Shown here piece after piece: positions 39,923 to 45,983 of a DNA stretch of 45,983 nucleotides. Made by a program: the position numbers and the translations under genes. Source of the stretch: Leptospira perdikensis. GTDB lineage: Bacteria; Spirochaetota; Leptospiria; Leptospirales; Leptospiraceae. Under the pieces are notes generated by a model. It was not told the DNA's origin. It saw only the letters and a program-made list of their open reading frames with translations, and ran no database searches. The DNA lies in the NCBI RefSeq assembly GCF_004769575.1, contig NZ_RQGA01000018.1, positions 1-45,983 of the forward strand. Direction: 5' to 3'. The stretch's first letter is position 1. The number at the start of each line of letters is the position of its first letter.

Positions 39923-40561
39923 TTAACCTTCTTCTTCAGGAAGCCAATCGCTTACCTCATCCTTGTTATCTGATTCACTTCCAGGTTTAACAAAGGATGG
40001 TTTTTTTTCTTTTGCAGATGTGGTTTCCTTTTTCGGTTCAGTTTGCTTGTCCGTAAACCATTCTGCTTTTTTCTTATCTGCAACTTCCTTCCCTTGCCAA
40101 CGAGAAATGCTTTCCAATTCTTTTTCCATTACTGTTTCGATAAATTCTTTGATCGCAGAGTTTTTATCCTTTGAGTACTTTTCCAAATCCAATTTTTGAA
40201 TTTGTTCTGTTAGAATTGATTTTGCTGTTTCTGGAAAATTCTTTGTCTCAATAAATGAGATAACAGAAGGAATTGCTTCAATTCGTGTTTTCTCTTTTTG
40301 AAATTCCGTTTTCTCTGTTTCAAGAACTTGGATTTTTTCTTCAGCTTTGTATCTTTGCTCAAGAATATCATTCAAAGCTTTTCGAATAGTTTTCTCACCA
40401 TTTTTGAAATGGCCTCGTTTGGTAGTTGGATCTTCAATCCAATCAGGCATAAATCTGTCTTCAGGAGCAATCATTCCGATATGGACTGAAGGGTTTTTGT
40501 TCATCCATTCACGAACGATATCCGTATTCATTGCTGTTAGGACTTCTTCTCTTGTTGGCAT
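39923..40561 (-). CDS. Nested scaffold protein from internal start
   Basis: Inside the protease-scaffold frame an ATG (residue 199, MPTREEVLTAM) is preceded by CAGAGGAAAACAAA, a good ribosome site. The resulting 212-aa product is a long coiled coil (EKIQVLETEKTEFQKEKTR, about residues 75-150) with a charged, flexible end: a typical scaffold. The same arrangement, a protease gene with a nested scaffold gene, is known from phage Mu (I/Z) and lambda (C/Nu3). Confidence 0.7.
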   Translation of the reverse strand: MPTREEVLTAMNTDIVREWMNKNPSVHIGMIAPEDRFMPDWIEDPTTKRGHFKNGEKTIRKALNDILEQRYKAEEKIQVLETEKTEFQKEKTRIEAIPSVISFIETKNFPETAKSILTEQIQKLDLEKYSKDKNSAIKEFIETVMEKELESISRWQGKEVADKKKAEWFTDKQTEPKKETTSAKEKKPSFVKPGSESDNKDEVSDWLPEEEG

Positions 40562-41155
40562 TTTGTTTTCCTCTGCATTTTGATTCTTAAAAGCTTGTAA
40601 AGCTGCGATTTGAGTGGCACCAGGGAAACCTGGCGTATCCTTGGAAGAATCTCCCAAAGCAATGGCAGTGATCTCTCCAATTTGTTTGGCGATGAATCTG
40701 CCTGAATTTGAAAGGTGGTCCATAAAAGAAGCACCAAATTCTGGTGATACGATATCGCTTTTTTCTGCAATGGACTTGTTCCCTTCTTCGAAAGCACCAA
40801 TGGCAACTTTTTGAAGCTTTCCATCATGCTCGATTTGAATTTCTTTTACGACAAAACCTGCAGGTGGCCGGTGACTTCCTTTTGAGTTATCCTTATTGTG
40901 GCCTTCATAGAATTCCAAACCTGCAATCGAAGGTGAAGACTTGACAACATCGCGAGAATATTCAATTTCGATGTCCTTCCCTGTTTCTAGATCGAATGCC
41001 TTAGCAATACCTTCATGCAAGACAGTCCATGCTTTTAGAAACGGTTTCGTTATTTTTGATTTGATTCTCTCGAGTTCTGCAATTGTGAGATGGTCCTTAA
41101 TAAAAGAATCAGGTAATTGAGAACCAGAGAAACTTTGTAAACGATATGTTTTCAT
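39923..41155 (-). CDS. Capsid maturation protease fused to scaffold (Mu gpI-like)
   Basis: A 410-aa protein. Residues 1-190 look like a prohead protease domain: AWTVLHEGIAKAFD, GHNKDNSKGSHRPPAGFVV, VGAFEEGN-like text IGAFEEGNKSIAEK and SDIVSPEFGASF, with GEITAIALGDS near its end. The Ser/His pair of Mu-type proteases may be the S-H of KGSH and an upstream His, but I cannot assign it safely. Residues 199-410 form the coiled-coil scaffold. Removal of the scaffold after assembly is expected. It starts 4 bp inside the end of the portal gene. Confidence 0.7.
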   Translation of the reverse strand: MKTYRLQSFSGSQLPDSFIKDHLTIAELERIKSKITKPFLKAWTVLHEGIAKAFDLETGKDIEIEYSRDVVKSSPSIAGLEFYEGHNKDNSKGSHRPPAGFVVKEIQIEHDGKLQKVAIGAFEEGNKSIAEKSDIVSPEFGASFMDHLSNSGRFIAKQIGEITAIALGDSSKDTPGFPGATQIAALQAFKNQNAEENKMPTREEVLTAMNTDIVREWMNKNPSVHIGMIAPEDRFMPDWIEDPTTKRGHFKNGEKTIRKALNDILEQRYKAEEKIQVLETEKTEFQKEKTRIEAIPSVISFIETKNFPETAKSILTEQIQKLDLEKYSKDKNSAIKEFIETVMEKELESISRWQGKEVADKKKAEWFTDKQTEPKKETTSAKEKKPSFVKPGSESDNKDEVSDWLPEEEG

Positions 41156-42510
41156 GCGGCCACCTCTTTTAAATTAGGTGTTTTATTGATATTGTTTTTG
41201 AAATTCTTCACGGAATCTTCTAATGCCTTACGATCCGCATTTTCTTTATTCTCTTTCTCTTTTAGAAGACGTTCCTTTACAACTTCTGGATCCACATTTG
41301 GGATCATCTCAACGAAAGATTCAAGATCTAGGAGACCTTCTTTATACATTGGAAGGTAATAAGTTGAGAGCATCATCAATTGGAATTGAGTATTTAGAGG
41401 AAGAGCAGTGATAATTTCTGCCTTTCTAATTTCCTCGATAGAAAATCCCATCATAATCGCTTGGAGAACGATGAGTTCGTACATTGCCTCCTTCCAAATC
41501 TGTCGATCTTCCATGGTTTGAGTATTGATTTGCTCTAGAATAGAATCTGCACCAGCTTTTGTTCCAAACAATGAAACGAATCCCATCAGATGGATCGGAT
41601 ACCCTGTGGATCCTGATCCCATTTGAGCTCGAAGTTCAAATTCCGATTTGAAACTTTCAGCACCAGCTCCGGAAGGTTCTAAAAATGCAGCATCTCCAGG
41701 CATAATTAAAAGATTCCCGGCATCCCAAAGTGAAGCAGTTCCATCAGTTGATTTTTTATTTGGATCTTCTAATGCGTTCCTGAATTTTACAGCTTCTTCA
41801 AAATCTTTTACTTTGAAAACTGGTGCAGGGGTTCCAAACAAATCGTTTGAATCTGCAAATTTCTTCAGAATATCATCTAGTCTTTCCAAAGTCGAAATAG
41901 CATTTCCAAGCTTTGGAGATTTTCCGAATTGAACCAATACGAATTCCTGTTGATCAAATACAGTTTCTTCTTTATCATCTTTGAGTTTCCATTTAACTCT
42001 AATTGGAACATCTGGATCGTTATCATCATACTCTACTTTGTAATTGTATAAATCCTTTTGAATGTACCGAACTTTCACATATTCCTTTTTAAAAATAGGA
42101 TGATTTTTCTTCTCCAATATCAAAAGAACCTCAGCATCAAATAAACCATTCCTTACGAATGATTGGATCTTGTTGGAGTAGAGTTTGTTAAATTCCAAAA
42201 ACTCTTCGATGTTTGTTCTGAGATCGGATTTCTCGTCTTTTGCGACTTTCTTTAATGTAACATTGATTCCGTTTCCAGAAATCCAAGCAGTCAATCCATT
42301 GATAATTGTTTTGGCAAGTGTCTCGCCGTTGTGACCTTCAGCTTCATACAAAGCACGTAAACGTTTCCTCTGTTTTTCAGGTGTTGAATAACCCGATCTA
42401 GTTTTCTTAATTCCAGAAACTAATCCAGTCAAGACTTCTGATGCTGATTTAAAGCCTTCAACTGTTGCTTGTAAATATCGTTTTAGTAAAGGTATCTTTT
42501 GCTTCTTCAT
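41152..42510 (-). CDS. Portal protein
   Basis: A 452-aa protein between the large terminase and protease-scaffold genes, the normal portal position. Typical portal sequence features are the N-terminal crown/stem area (RLRALYEAEGHNGETLAKTI), the wing segment VRYIQKDLYNYKVEYD, PDVPIRVKWKL, the clip-like region FGKSPKLGNAISTLERLDDI and helix QINTQTMEDRQIWKEAMYEL. A dodecameric ring that takes in DNA is expected. A TTATGTCTC site and a repeat of GTTC-CATACGTT type lie in its short leader. Confidence 0.75.
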   Translation of the reverse strand: MKKQKIPLLKRYLQATVEGFKSASEVLTGLVSGIKKTRSGYSTPEKQRKRLRALYEAEGHNGETLAKTIINGLTAWISGNGINVTLKKVAKDEKSDLRTNIEEFLEFNKLYSNKIQSFVRNGLFDAEVLLILEKKNHPIFKKEYVKVRYIQKDLYNYKVEYDDNDPDVPIRVKWKLKDDKEETVFDQQEFVLVQFGKSPKLGNAISTLERLDDILKKFADSNDLFGTPAPVFKVKDFEEAVKFRNALEDPNKKSTDGTASLWDAGNLLIMPGDAAFLEPSGAGAESFKSEFELRAQMGSGSTGYPIHLMGFVSLFGTKAGADSILEQINTQTMEDRQIWKEAMYELIVLQAIMMGFSIEEIRKAEIITALPLNTQFQLMMLSTYYLPMYKEGLLDLESFVEMIPNVDPEVVKERLLKEKENKENADRKALEDSVKNFKNNINKTPNLKEVAA

Positions 42511-42566
42511 ACTCGCTGCTTTAAACGTATGAGAACAAGACCGCTGAGGCTACGGTAAACCAAAGA

Positions 42567-42576
42567 GAGACATAAT
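42567..42576 (-). promoter_or_regulatory. TTATGTCTC site 6 (minus strand, as ATTATGTCTC)
   Basis: In the 97-base gap between the large terminase stop and the portal start, about 57 bases upstream of the portal ATG when read leftward. This is the only copy outside the accessory arc. Confidence 0.45.
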
Positions 42577-42607
42577 CAAAGTCAGTGAATCTAAAAACGA
42601 AATCAAG

Positions 42608-43999
42608 CTATTTTTTATTCCAACTGGAACCAAGGTTAAGTGATCGACCACCAAGATCTATTGGCCTTACGATTGGGAATAATTCGCACAGACCGTAACG
42701 GAACGCATCCGCTGGATCATCATCTTCCTTTAACACCTCGCGATCTTTTGCTCGGCCTCTATTGGACATCGAAGTGTCTTTCCATCTATATGAATCAAGT
42801 GATTCTCTCAATCCTACTAAAGATCGGAAGATGAATATCTTTGGTTTTTTATGTTCGGAAAATTCCATAAGATCAATTGCATGATCTATACCTGCCAGAA
42901 CTTCTTTGATTGCAGGTTTGACTGGACCAATACCGTTTTCTTCTAATGTGGCTCTATCCTCTGCATCATGATCGCAAACGGTAGCCGAGTATTTCTTTTC
43001 CGCAAATTTCCATGCTTCTTTGGATAACCGCAAATCAGCTGGTAGGTCCAGGATGGATAATTCTTTAATTTTCTCCGAATGAGATCTTACTGTCCATCTT
43101 GATTGGATCCATTCTCGGTAAACGAACGCACGATCATTGGCCTTGTCGTATGCAAACCAAAGACATACGAAAGGATGAGTGTATCCAAAGTCGATGGATC
43201 TGATTCTTTTCCAATCGAAAGGGATCTCGAAATCATCAACAATATGGACATCTTCGTCGACTGGTAAAACCAAGCCTTCATAGGATGAATATCGGCCTTC
43301 TAAAAATCGTCTCCGCTTTGCAGTAGAAAGGTTTTCTAGAGTTTCAATGTATCCATTTGCAAGATTCTCTTTATTGTCGTACGGAGAGAACCACAGGCTT
43401 GCATATTCATGAAAATTTGGTTTCGGAGTCCTTGATATAGGATCTAGGCCTTTCATAAAAAGGACATTCGTCCAAGAAGTTTCTACCGTTGGATTTAAAT
43501 CGATAATGAACTTGAGTTTTATTGGATTCCCTTCAGCATCCTTGGAAGTATCATTTAATCGCGATACTAGGTTCTCAATTACTTCGTATCGATTTTCGTT
43601 GGCCTCCGTTACGAAGATGGTTCCATATTCTGCAGCAAGCACAGAATCTATGGAAGACGGCTCCAAACCTCCCAAAAGTACAATGGATCCGTTTTTATAG
43701 TGAACCTGCCCTACTTCCTTTAATATCTTACAAAGTCCCAGCTTTTCATCCTTCCGGAACTCAGGAAGCATAGTTTGTAGCCAAATGGTCTTCTTCGCAT
43801 TTGCAAAAGAGAATCTGGCCACCAAATGTTTTGAACCTGGATATTTCAGAGCTCTGATTCTTATCGCACGGATTATCTGATAAGTTTTTCCAGAACGGGA
43901 CCCACCATAAAATTTTATGAATTTTTTATTTCGATCACTGAGAAGCTTTAGCCCTTGTAACTGTTTTGGGTTCCATCGCACCTCATCGGCAATTATCAT
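42608..43999 (-). CDS. terL: Terminase large subunit
   Basis: A 463-aa ATPase-nuclease. Walker A is GGSRSGKT at 32-39; Walker B-like GTIFVTEANE is at about 126-135, with the Thr-Glu of the catalytic acid. The nuclease half has SIDFGYTHPF (first Asp), VCDHDAEDRATLEENG and DDPADAFRYGL (last Asp) as in RNase H-like terminases. It packages DNA into the prohead through the portal. It begins 4 bp inside the end of the small terminase gene. Confidence 0.9.
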   Translation of the reverse strand: MIIADEVRWNPKQLQGLKLLSDRNKKFIKFYGGSRSGKTYQIIRAIRIRALKYPGSKHLVARFSFANAKKTIWLQTMLPEFRKDEKLGLCKILKEVGQVHYKNGSIVLLGGLEPSSIDSVLAAEYGTIFVTEANENRYEVIENLVSRLNDTSKDAEGNPIKLKFIIDLNPTVETSWTNVLFMKGLDPISRTPKPNFHEYASLWFSPYDNKENLANGYIETLENLSTAKRRRFLEGRYSSYEGLVLPVDEDVHIVDDFEIPFDWKRIRSIDFGYTHPFVCLWFAYDKANDRAFVYREWIQSRWTVRSHSEKIKELSILDLPADLRLSKEAWKFAEKKYSATVCDHDAEDRATLEENGIGPVKPAIKEVLAGIDHAIDLMEFSEHKKPKIFIFRSLVGLRESLDSYRWKDTSMSNRGRAKDREVLKEDDDPADAFRYGLCELFPIVRPIDLGGRSLNLGSSWNKK

Positions 44000-44565
44000 A
44001 AGTCAGATTCTTCTTTTCCAAATTTTAATACTATCGTTTGAGAAGGAGGCTCATCACGAAACATCCCTAAATGTTTCCCAAGCATTTCCAAAGCTTTCAA
44101 TTTGTCATGTGACCTGATTCTTCGGTTTCTAGATTTATTTTGACCGTATTTATTCACCGTTGTAGTTTGCATGTCATCCAATTGAGCGATGATACCAGGA
44201 TTATCCTTCATCTTTTTAAGATCAGGTTGCCCGTCCTCATCTAGGAAATCTTCGATTCTAGAAGTCGCAATGTTTTCAATCTCAAGTAGCCAAATGCCAG
44301 AGAGTTCTGTTTTTCTTCCTGCAAGTCGTTCATTGATGAATTTATCCACTTTCGCACGGATGTCCGCATTTGTCAGCAATCGACTTCCATTCTTTCGTGC
44401 AGTGTCTTCATTGCTGGTCCCATATACTTTTTTATACGCCTTGGTTGCGTTGAGACTTAGTGAGTATTCTAAAGCAAACTCATCATGTTTAGGGTTGAGC
44501 GTGTCTTTTGATTTCTGATTCTTTTGTAGTTTCTTCTTCGCAGCTATCTTTTGTTTTGCAGCCAT
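43996..44565 (-). CDS. terS: Terminase small subunit
   Basis: A 189-aa DNA-recognition subunit. Terminase_2-type sequence: HDEFALEYSLSLNATKAYKKVYG, then ARKNGSRLLTNADIRAKVDKFI, and the helical middle with SRIEDFLDEDGQ. An N-terminal Lys tract (KQKIAAKKKLQKNQKSK) could touch DNA. It is the first late gene. An identical palindrome to that at the far end of the late block lies 41 bases upstream. Confidence 0.85.
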   Translation of the reverse strand: MAAKQKIAAKKKLQKNQKSKDTLNPKHDEFALEYSLSLNATKAYKKVYGTSNEDTARKNGSRLLTNADIRAKVDKFINERLAGRKTELSGIWLLEIENIATSRIEDFLDEDGQPDLKKMKDNPGIIAQLDDMQTTTVNKYGQNKSRNRRIRSHDKLKALEMLGKHLGMFRDEPPSQTIVLKFGKEESDL

Positions 44566-44605
44566 AGTTTAGCTGAAATTCACTTTGGTGGGATTGTCAA
44601 GCCGA

Positions 44606-44631
44606 TCAAAATGGAAATTTCTATTTTGATC
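44606..44631. repeat. 26-bp near-palindrome, copy B (start of late block)
   Basis: Identical over 26 bases to copy A. Here the palindrome extends by two further paired bases (starts GATC at 44604 and ends GATC). It lies in the 103-base gap between an early unknown gene and terS, where the late promoter, a packaging site or a terminator is expected. Confidence 0.9.
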
Positions 44632-44668
44632 CTATCGTTAGTATGTAGCACGTATAAAAACTTTTCAG

Positions 44669-44941
44669 TTAAAGGATTTCCATATGCTTTTCTGCAAAAC
44701 GATAGAGTTTAAATAGTAATGATATTTCTTCATCTGGGACCATGATGTCCTTTACTGTTTTGAAATAATATTTCCCACACTTTCTGACAGATAACATCGC
44801 AATCTTTTTCTTATTATTTTCCAATGGATTTATTTCCCAGATGAAAAAGAACATTTTGCTAGGAATACCAGAATTTCTTCTAACGTTCCCTTTGAATAAT
44901 CGATCATTAATCTTTACATCTATTTCGGCTGATTGTCTCAT
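44669..44941 (-). CDS. Small hypothetical early protein
   Basis: About 90 aa from the ATG at 44941, which follows GAAAGGAAAGTTA. A beta-rich N-terminal half (SAEIDVKINDRLFKGNVRR, KMFFFIWEINP) is followed by a helix at the end (EEISLLFKLYRFAEKH). No family recognised. Last gene of the early part before the terminase unit. Confidence 0.6.
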   Translation of the reverse strand: MRQSAEIDVKINDRLFKGNVRRNSGIPSKMFFFIWEINPLENNKKKIAMLSVRKCGKYYFKTVKDIMVPDEEISLLFKLYRFAEKHMEIL

Positions 44942-44959
44942 TAACTTTCCTTTCATGGG

Positions 44960-45751
44960 TTAGTTTAGGCAATTATTCTCTGGCATAAGGATTCTTCTTC
45001 TTGCCTTAAGGAAGATTTCTTTGTCTTTTTCTATTCCTATATAGGATCTGTTTAGTTCTGCGCAAACGACTCCAGTGGTCCCAGATCCCATGCAATTATC
45101 CAAAACAAGGTCTCCTTCATTGGAATATGAAAGGAGAAGAAAGCGCATCAATGAAAGAGGTTTCTGTGTTGGATGCATACCCTTCTCACTTTCCGAAGGA
45201 AAACACAATACTGAGTCAGGAAAACGGGATCCGTCATCGATGTATTGATAATCCTGGGACTTTGGACCACGTATCTTGAATAACTGACTTCCTGGATTTC
45301 CTACATTCTTTCCCTTCTTTATGAAGTTTTTAGATACTTCGTATTTTTGTGGGTTATAAGTAGGAAGCTTTTGATAGAAGACACAAATGTTTTCATGAGA
45401 TTTATTTGGCATCTTTCTTGCGTTTAGGAATCCGCTAGATTTTGTCTTATACCAAATCAACTCGTATCTGAATTCTTTTCGGTTACTGTTGATCAAATCT
45501 GTTGTAAAAGGTTGAGAAGCAGTAAGGACAATTGCTCCGTTTGGTTTTATTACCCTATGATATTGATCCCAAAGTTCTCTGAAAGGTAAAACTTTGTCCC
45601 ACTCGCAATCAGTAGTACCGTAAGGTAAGTCAGTGAGAATCAAGTCAATTGAATGATCTTTGATCTTTGGGAATACATTAAAGCAATCATCGTTATAAAG
45701 TTGGATATTCACAGTGTCAGAGATGCTAAACCTTTGTTTAGTGTATAGCAT
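44960..45751 (-). CDS. DNA adenine/cytosine amino-methyltransferase (beta class, DLPYG)
   Basis: A 263-aa enzyme with motif IV TDLPYG at 40-45, the HPTQKP block at 193-198 and the SAM-binding motif [10 protein letters not shown] at 218-227. This order (catalytic motif before SAM motif) marks the beta class, usually N6-adenine or N4-cytosine. DLPYG is common in phage enzymes. It may protect phage DNA from host restriction. The target site is unknown. Its ATG follows one base after the stop of the 55-codon gene. Confidence 0.85.
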   Translation of the reverse strand: MLYTKQRFSISDTVNIQLYNDDCFNVFPKIKDHSIDLILTDLPYGTTDCEWDKVLPFRELWDQYHRVIKPNGAIVLTASQPFTTDLINSNRKEFRYELIWYKTKSSGFLNARKMPNKSHENICVFYQKLPTYNPQKYEVSKNFIKKGKNVGNPGSQLFKIRGPKSQDYQYIDDGSRFPDSVLCFPSESEKGMHPTQKPLSLMRFLLLSYSNEGDLVLDNCMGSGTTGVVCAELNRSYIGIEKDKEIFLKARRRILMPENNCLN

Positions 45752-45752
45752 T

Positions 45753-45920
45753 TTATTTTTCCGCTGGGAAGAGAAGTTCCTTTATATCCCAGAATCTTCT
45801 AAGCTTAGAAAACTTTTGAAGTTCATCAAATTGAACAGTATCTAACTTCGCTAATGCTTCACAAAAGATTAGAAAATCCTCTTTCGATATTTTGTTTTCT
45901 ACGTTTTCCATACTTTCCAT
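45753..45920 (-). CDS. 55-aa helical microprotein upstream of the methyltransferase
   Basis: Starts at ATG 45920 (or 45911), within the end of the junction-spanning gene, and stops just before the methyltransferase start. The product begins [16 protein letters not shown] and ends [15 protein letters not shown]; it is a helical pair with an acidic first part. The tight coupling on both sides supports it. Function unknown. Confidence 0.6.
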   Translation of the reverse strand: MESMENVENKISKEDFLIFCEALAKLDTVQFDELQKFSKLRRFWDIKELLFPAEK

Positions 45921-45983
45921 TCCAATCCGTAATTCTTTTCCTGAAGAAACTTATTATTTGTTTTGAGTTTTCCAGACTGTTCA
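45899..45983 (-). CDS. C-terminal end of the junction-spanning hypothetical protein
   Basis: The last codons of the gene that starts at 428 run through base 1 into this stretch and end at TAG (45901-45899). Bases 45909-45983 repeat 1-75, so only eight coding bases plus the stop are new here. Listed so the gene can be followed across the contig end. Confidence 0.7.
   Translation of the reverse strand, partial: EQSGKLKTNNKFLQEKNYGLEWKVWKT
45909..45983. repeat. Terminal direct repeat, right copy (circular overlap)
   Basis: Exact copy of bases 1-75. Removing it closes the circle without breaking a gene. Confidence 0.9.

Noticed and set aside
39906..39924. Hairpin AAATCATT-TTT-AATGATTT at the end of the protease-scaffold gene as a terminator
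   Set aside because: AT-only arms, three-base loop and no U-run on the minus strand; weak as a terminator.
1..45983. CRISPR arrays, tRNA or rRNA genes, insertion sequences, integrase
   Set aside because: I looked for regular spaced repeats, cloverleaf patterns, transposase motifs and tyrosine or serine recombinase motifs and saw none. A dedicated tRNA or profile search could still find a degenerate case.
1..45983. Frequent GATC/GGATCC as a sign of special selection
   Set aside because: The hexamer appears often, but mostly in coding DNA as Gly-Ser or Asp-Pro type codons; without a count against a background model it only shows that such sites are not avoided.

Overview
The window is one complete temperate phage genome that most likely lives as a circular plasmid (a phage-plasmid). 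The first 75 bases (1-75) recur exactly as the last 75 (45909-45983), as expected when a circular molecule is written out as an overlapping contig, so the unique circle is about 45,908 bp. I see no integrase or recombinase and no attachment site. There is a ParA/partition and replication block. The low G+C content, spirochaete-like lipoboxes and plasmid-prophage lifestyle (known for Leptospira phage LE1) suggest a Leptospira-type spirochaete host. No gene here fixes the host, so this is an inference.

Layout. Read around the circle, one leftward block starts at a lysogeny switch near 7.15-7.26 kb and runs through the origin of the coordinates to 19.85 kb. (i) Early genes (7151 down to 425, continuing at 45920-44669): a small HTH protein, small unknowns, a zinc-finger protein, a Bet/RecT annealase, a PD-(D/E)XK exonuclease, a winged-helix protein, a VRR-NUC nuclease, a J-domain protein and two DNA methyltransferases. 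(ii) Packaging, head and tail (44565-22057): small and large terminase, portal, protease-scaffold with a nested scaffold start, disordered small protein, capsid cement, major capsid, connectors, SPP1 gp7-like minor head protein, tail terminator, tail tube, tail chaperone with a -1 frameshift signal, tape measure, Dit, hub and fibres. No sheath gene is seen, so a siphovirus morphology is expected. (iii) A lysis cassette (21381-19848): C39-like peptidase, three-TM holin candidate, and an overlapping TM protein/lipoprotein pair that resembles Rz/Rz1 spanins.

The accessory arc (7.2-19.8 kb) holds the lysogeny repressor, the replicon and cargo. Leftward cargo: a DUF4468-type lipoprotein, a DUF4236/2TM/TerB-like/PH-like membrane protein, a secreted Cys-rich microprotein, two small unknowns, a class III nucleotide cyclase of Pycsar type and an ImmA/IrrE metalloprotease. 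Rightward: a 43-aa basic minigene with its own promoter and terminator, then parA, a DUF3102-like gene, a Rep-like HTH gene, a SIR2-like protein, a small Cys protein, a two-TM/coiled-coil protein, a DprA + phosphoribosyltransferase pair (matching the DprA-PPRT defence architecture) and a ParB-like protein. The arc therefore looks like a stack of candidate anti-phage systems carried by a phage-plasmid.

The structure I would look at first: (1) a classic A AAA AAC slippery heptamer at 33222-33216 that joins the tail chaperone gene to an otherwise start-less 112-codon frame ending just before the tape measure gene; (2) an identical 26-bp near-palindrome at 19823-19848 and 44606-44631, exactly bracketing the late gene block; (3) a 9-mer, TTATGTCTC, found at six intergenic places, five of them around the cargo and replicon genes; and (4) the cyclase/ImmA and SIR2/2TM/DprA/PRTase clusters.
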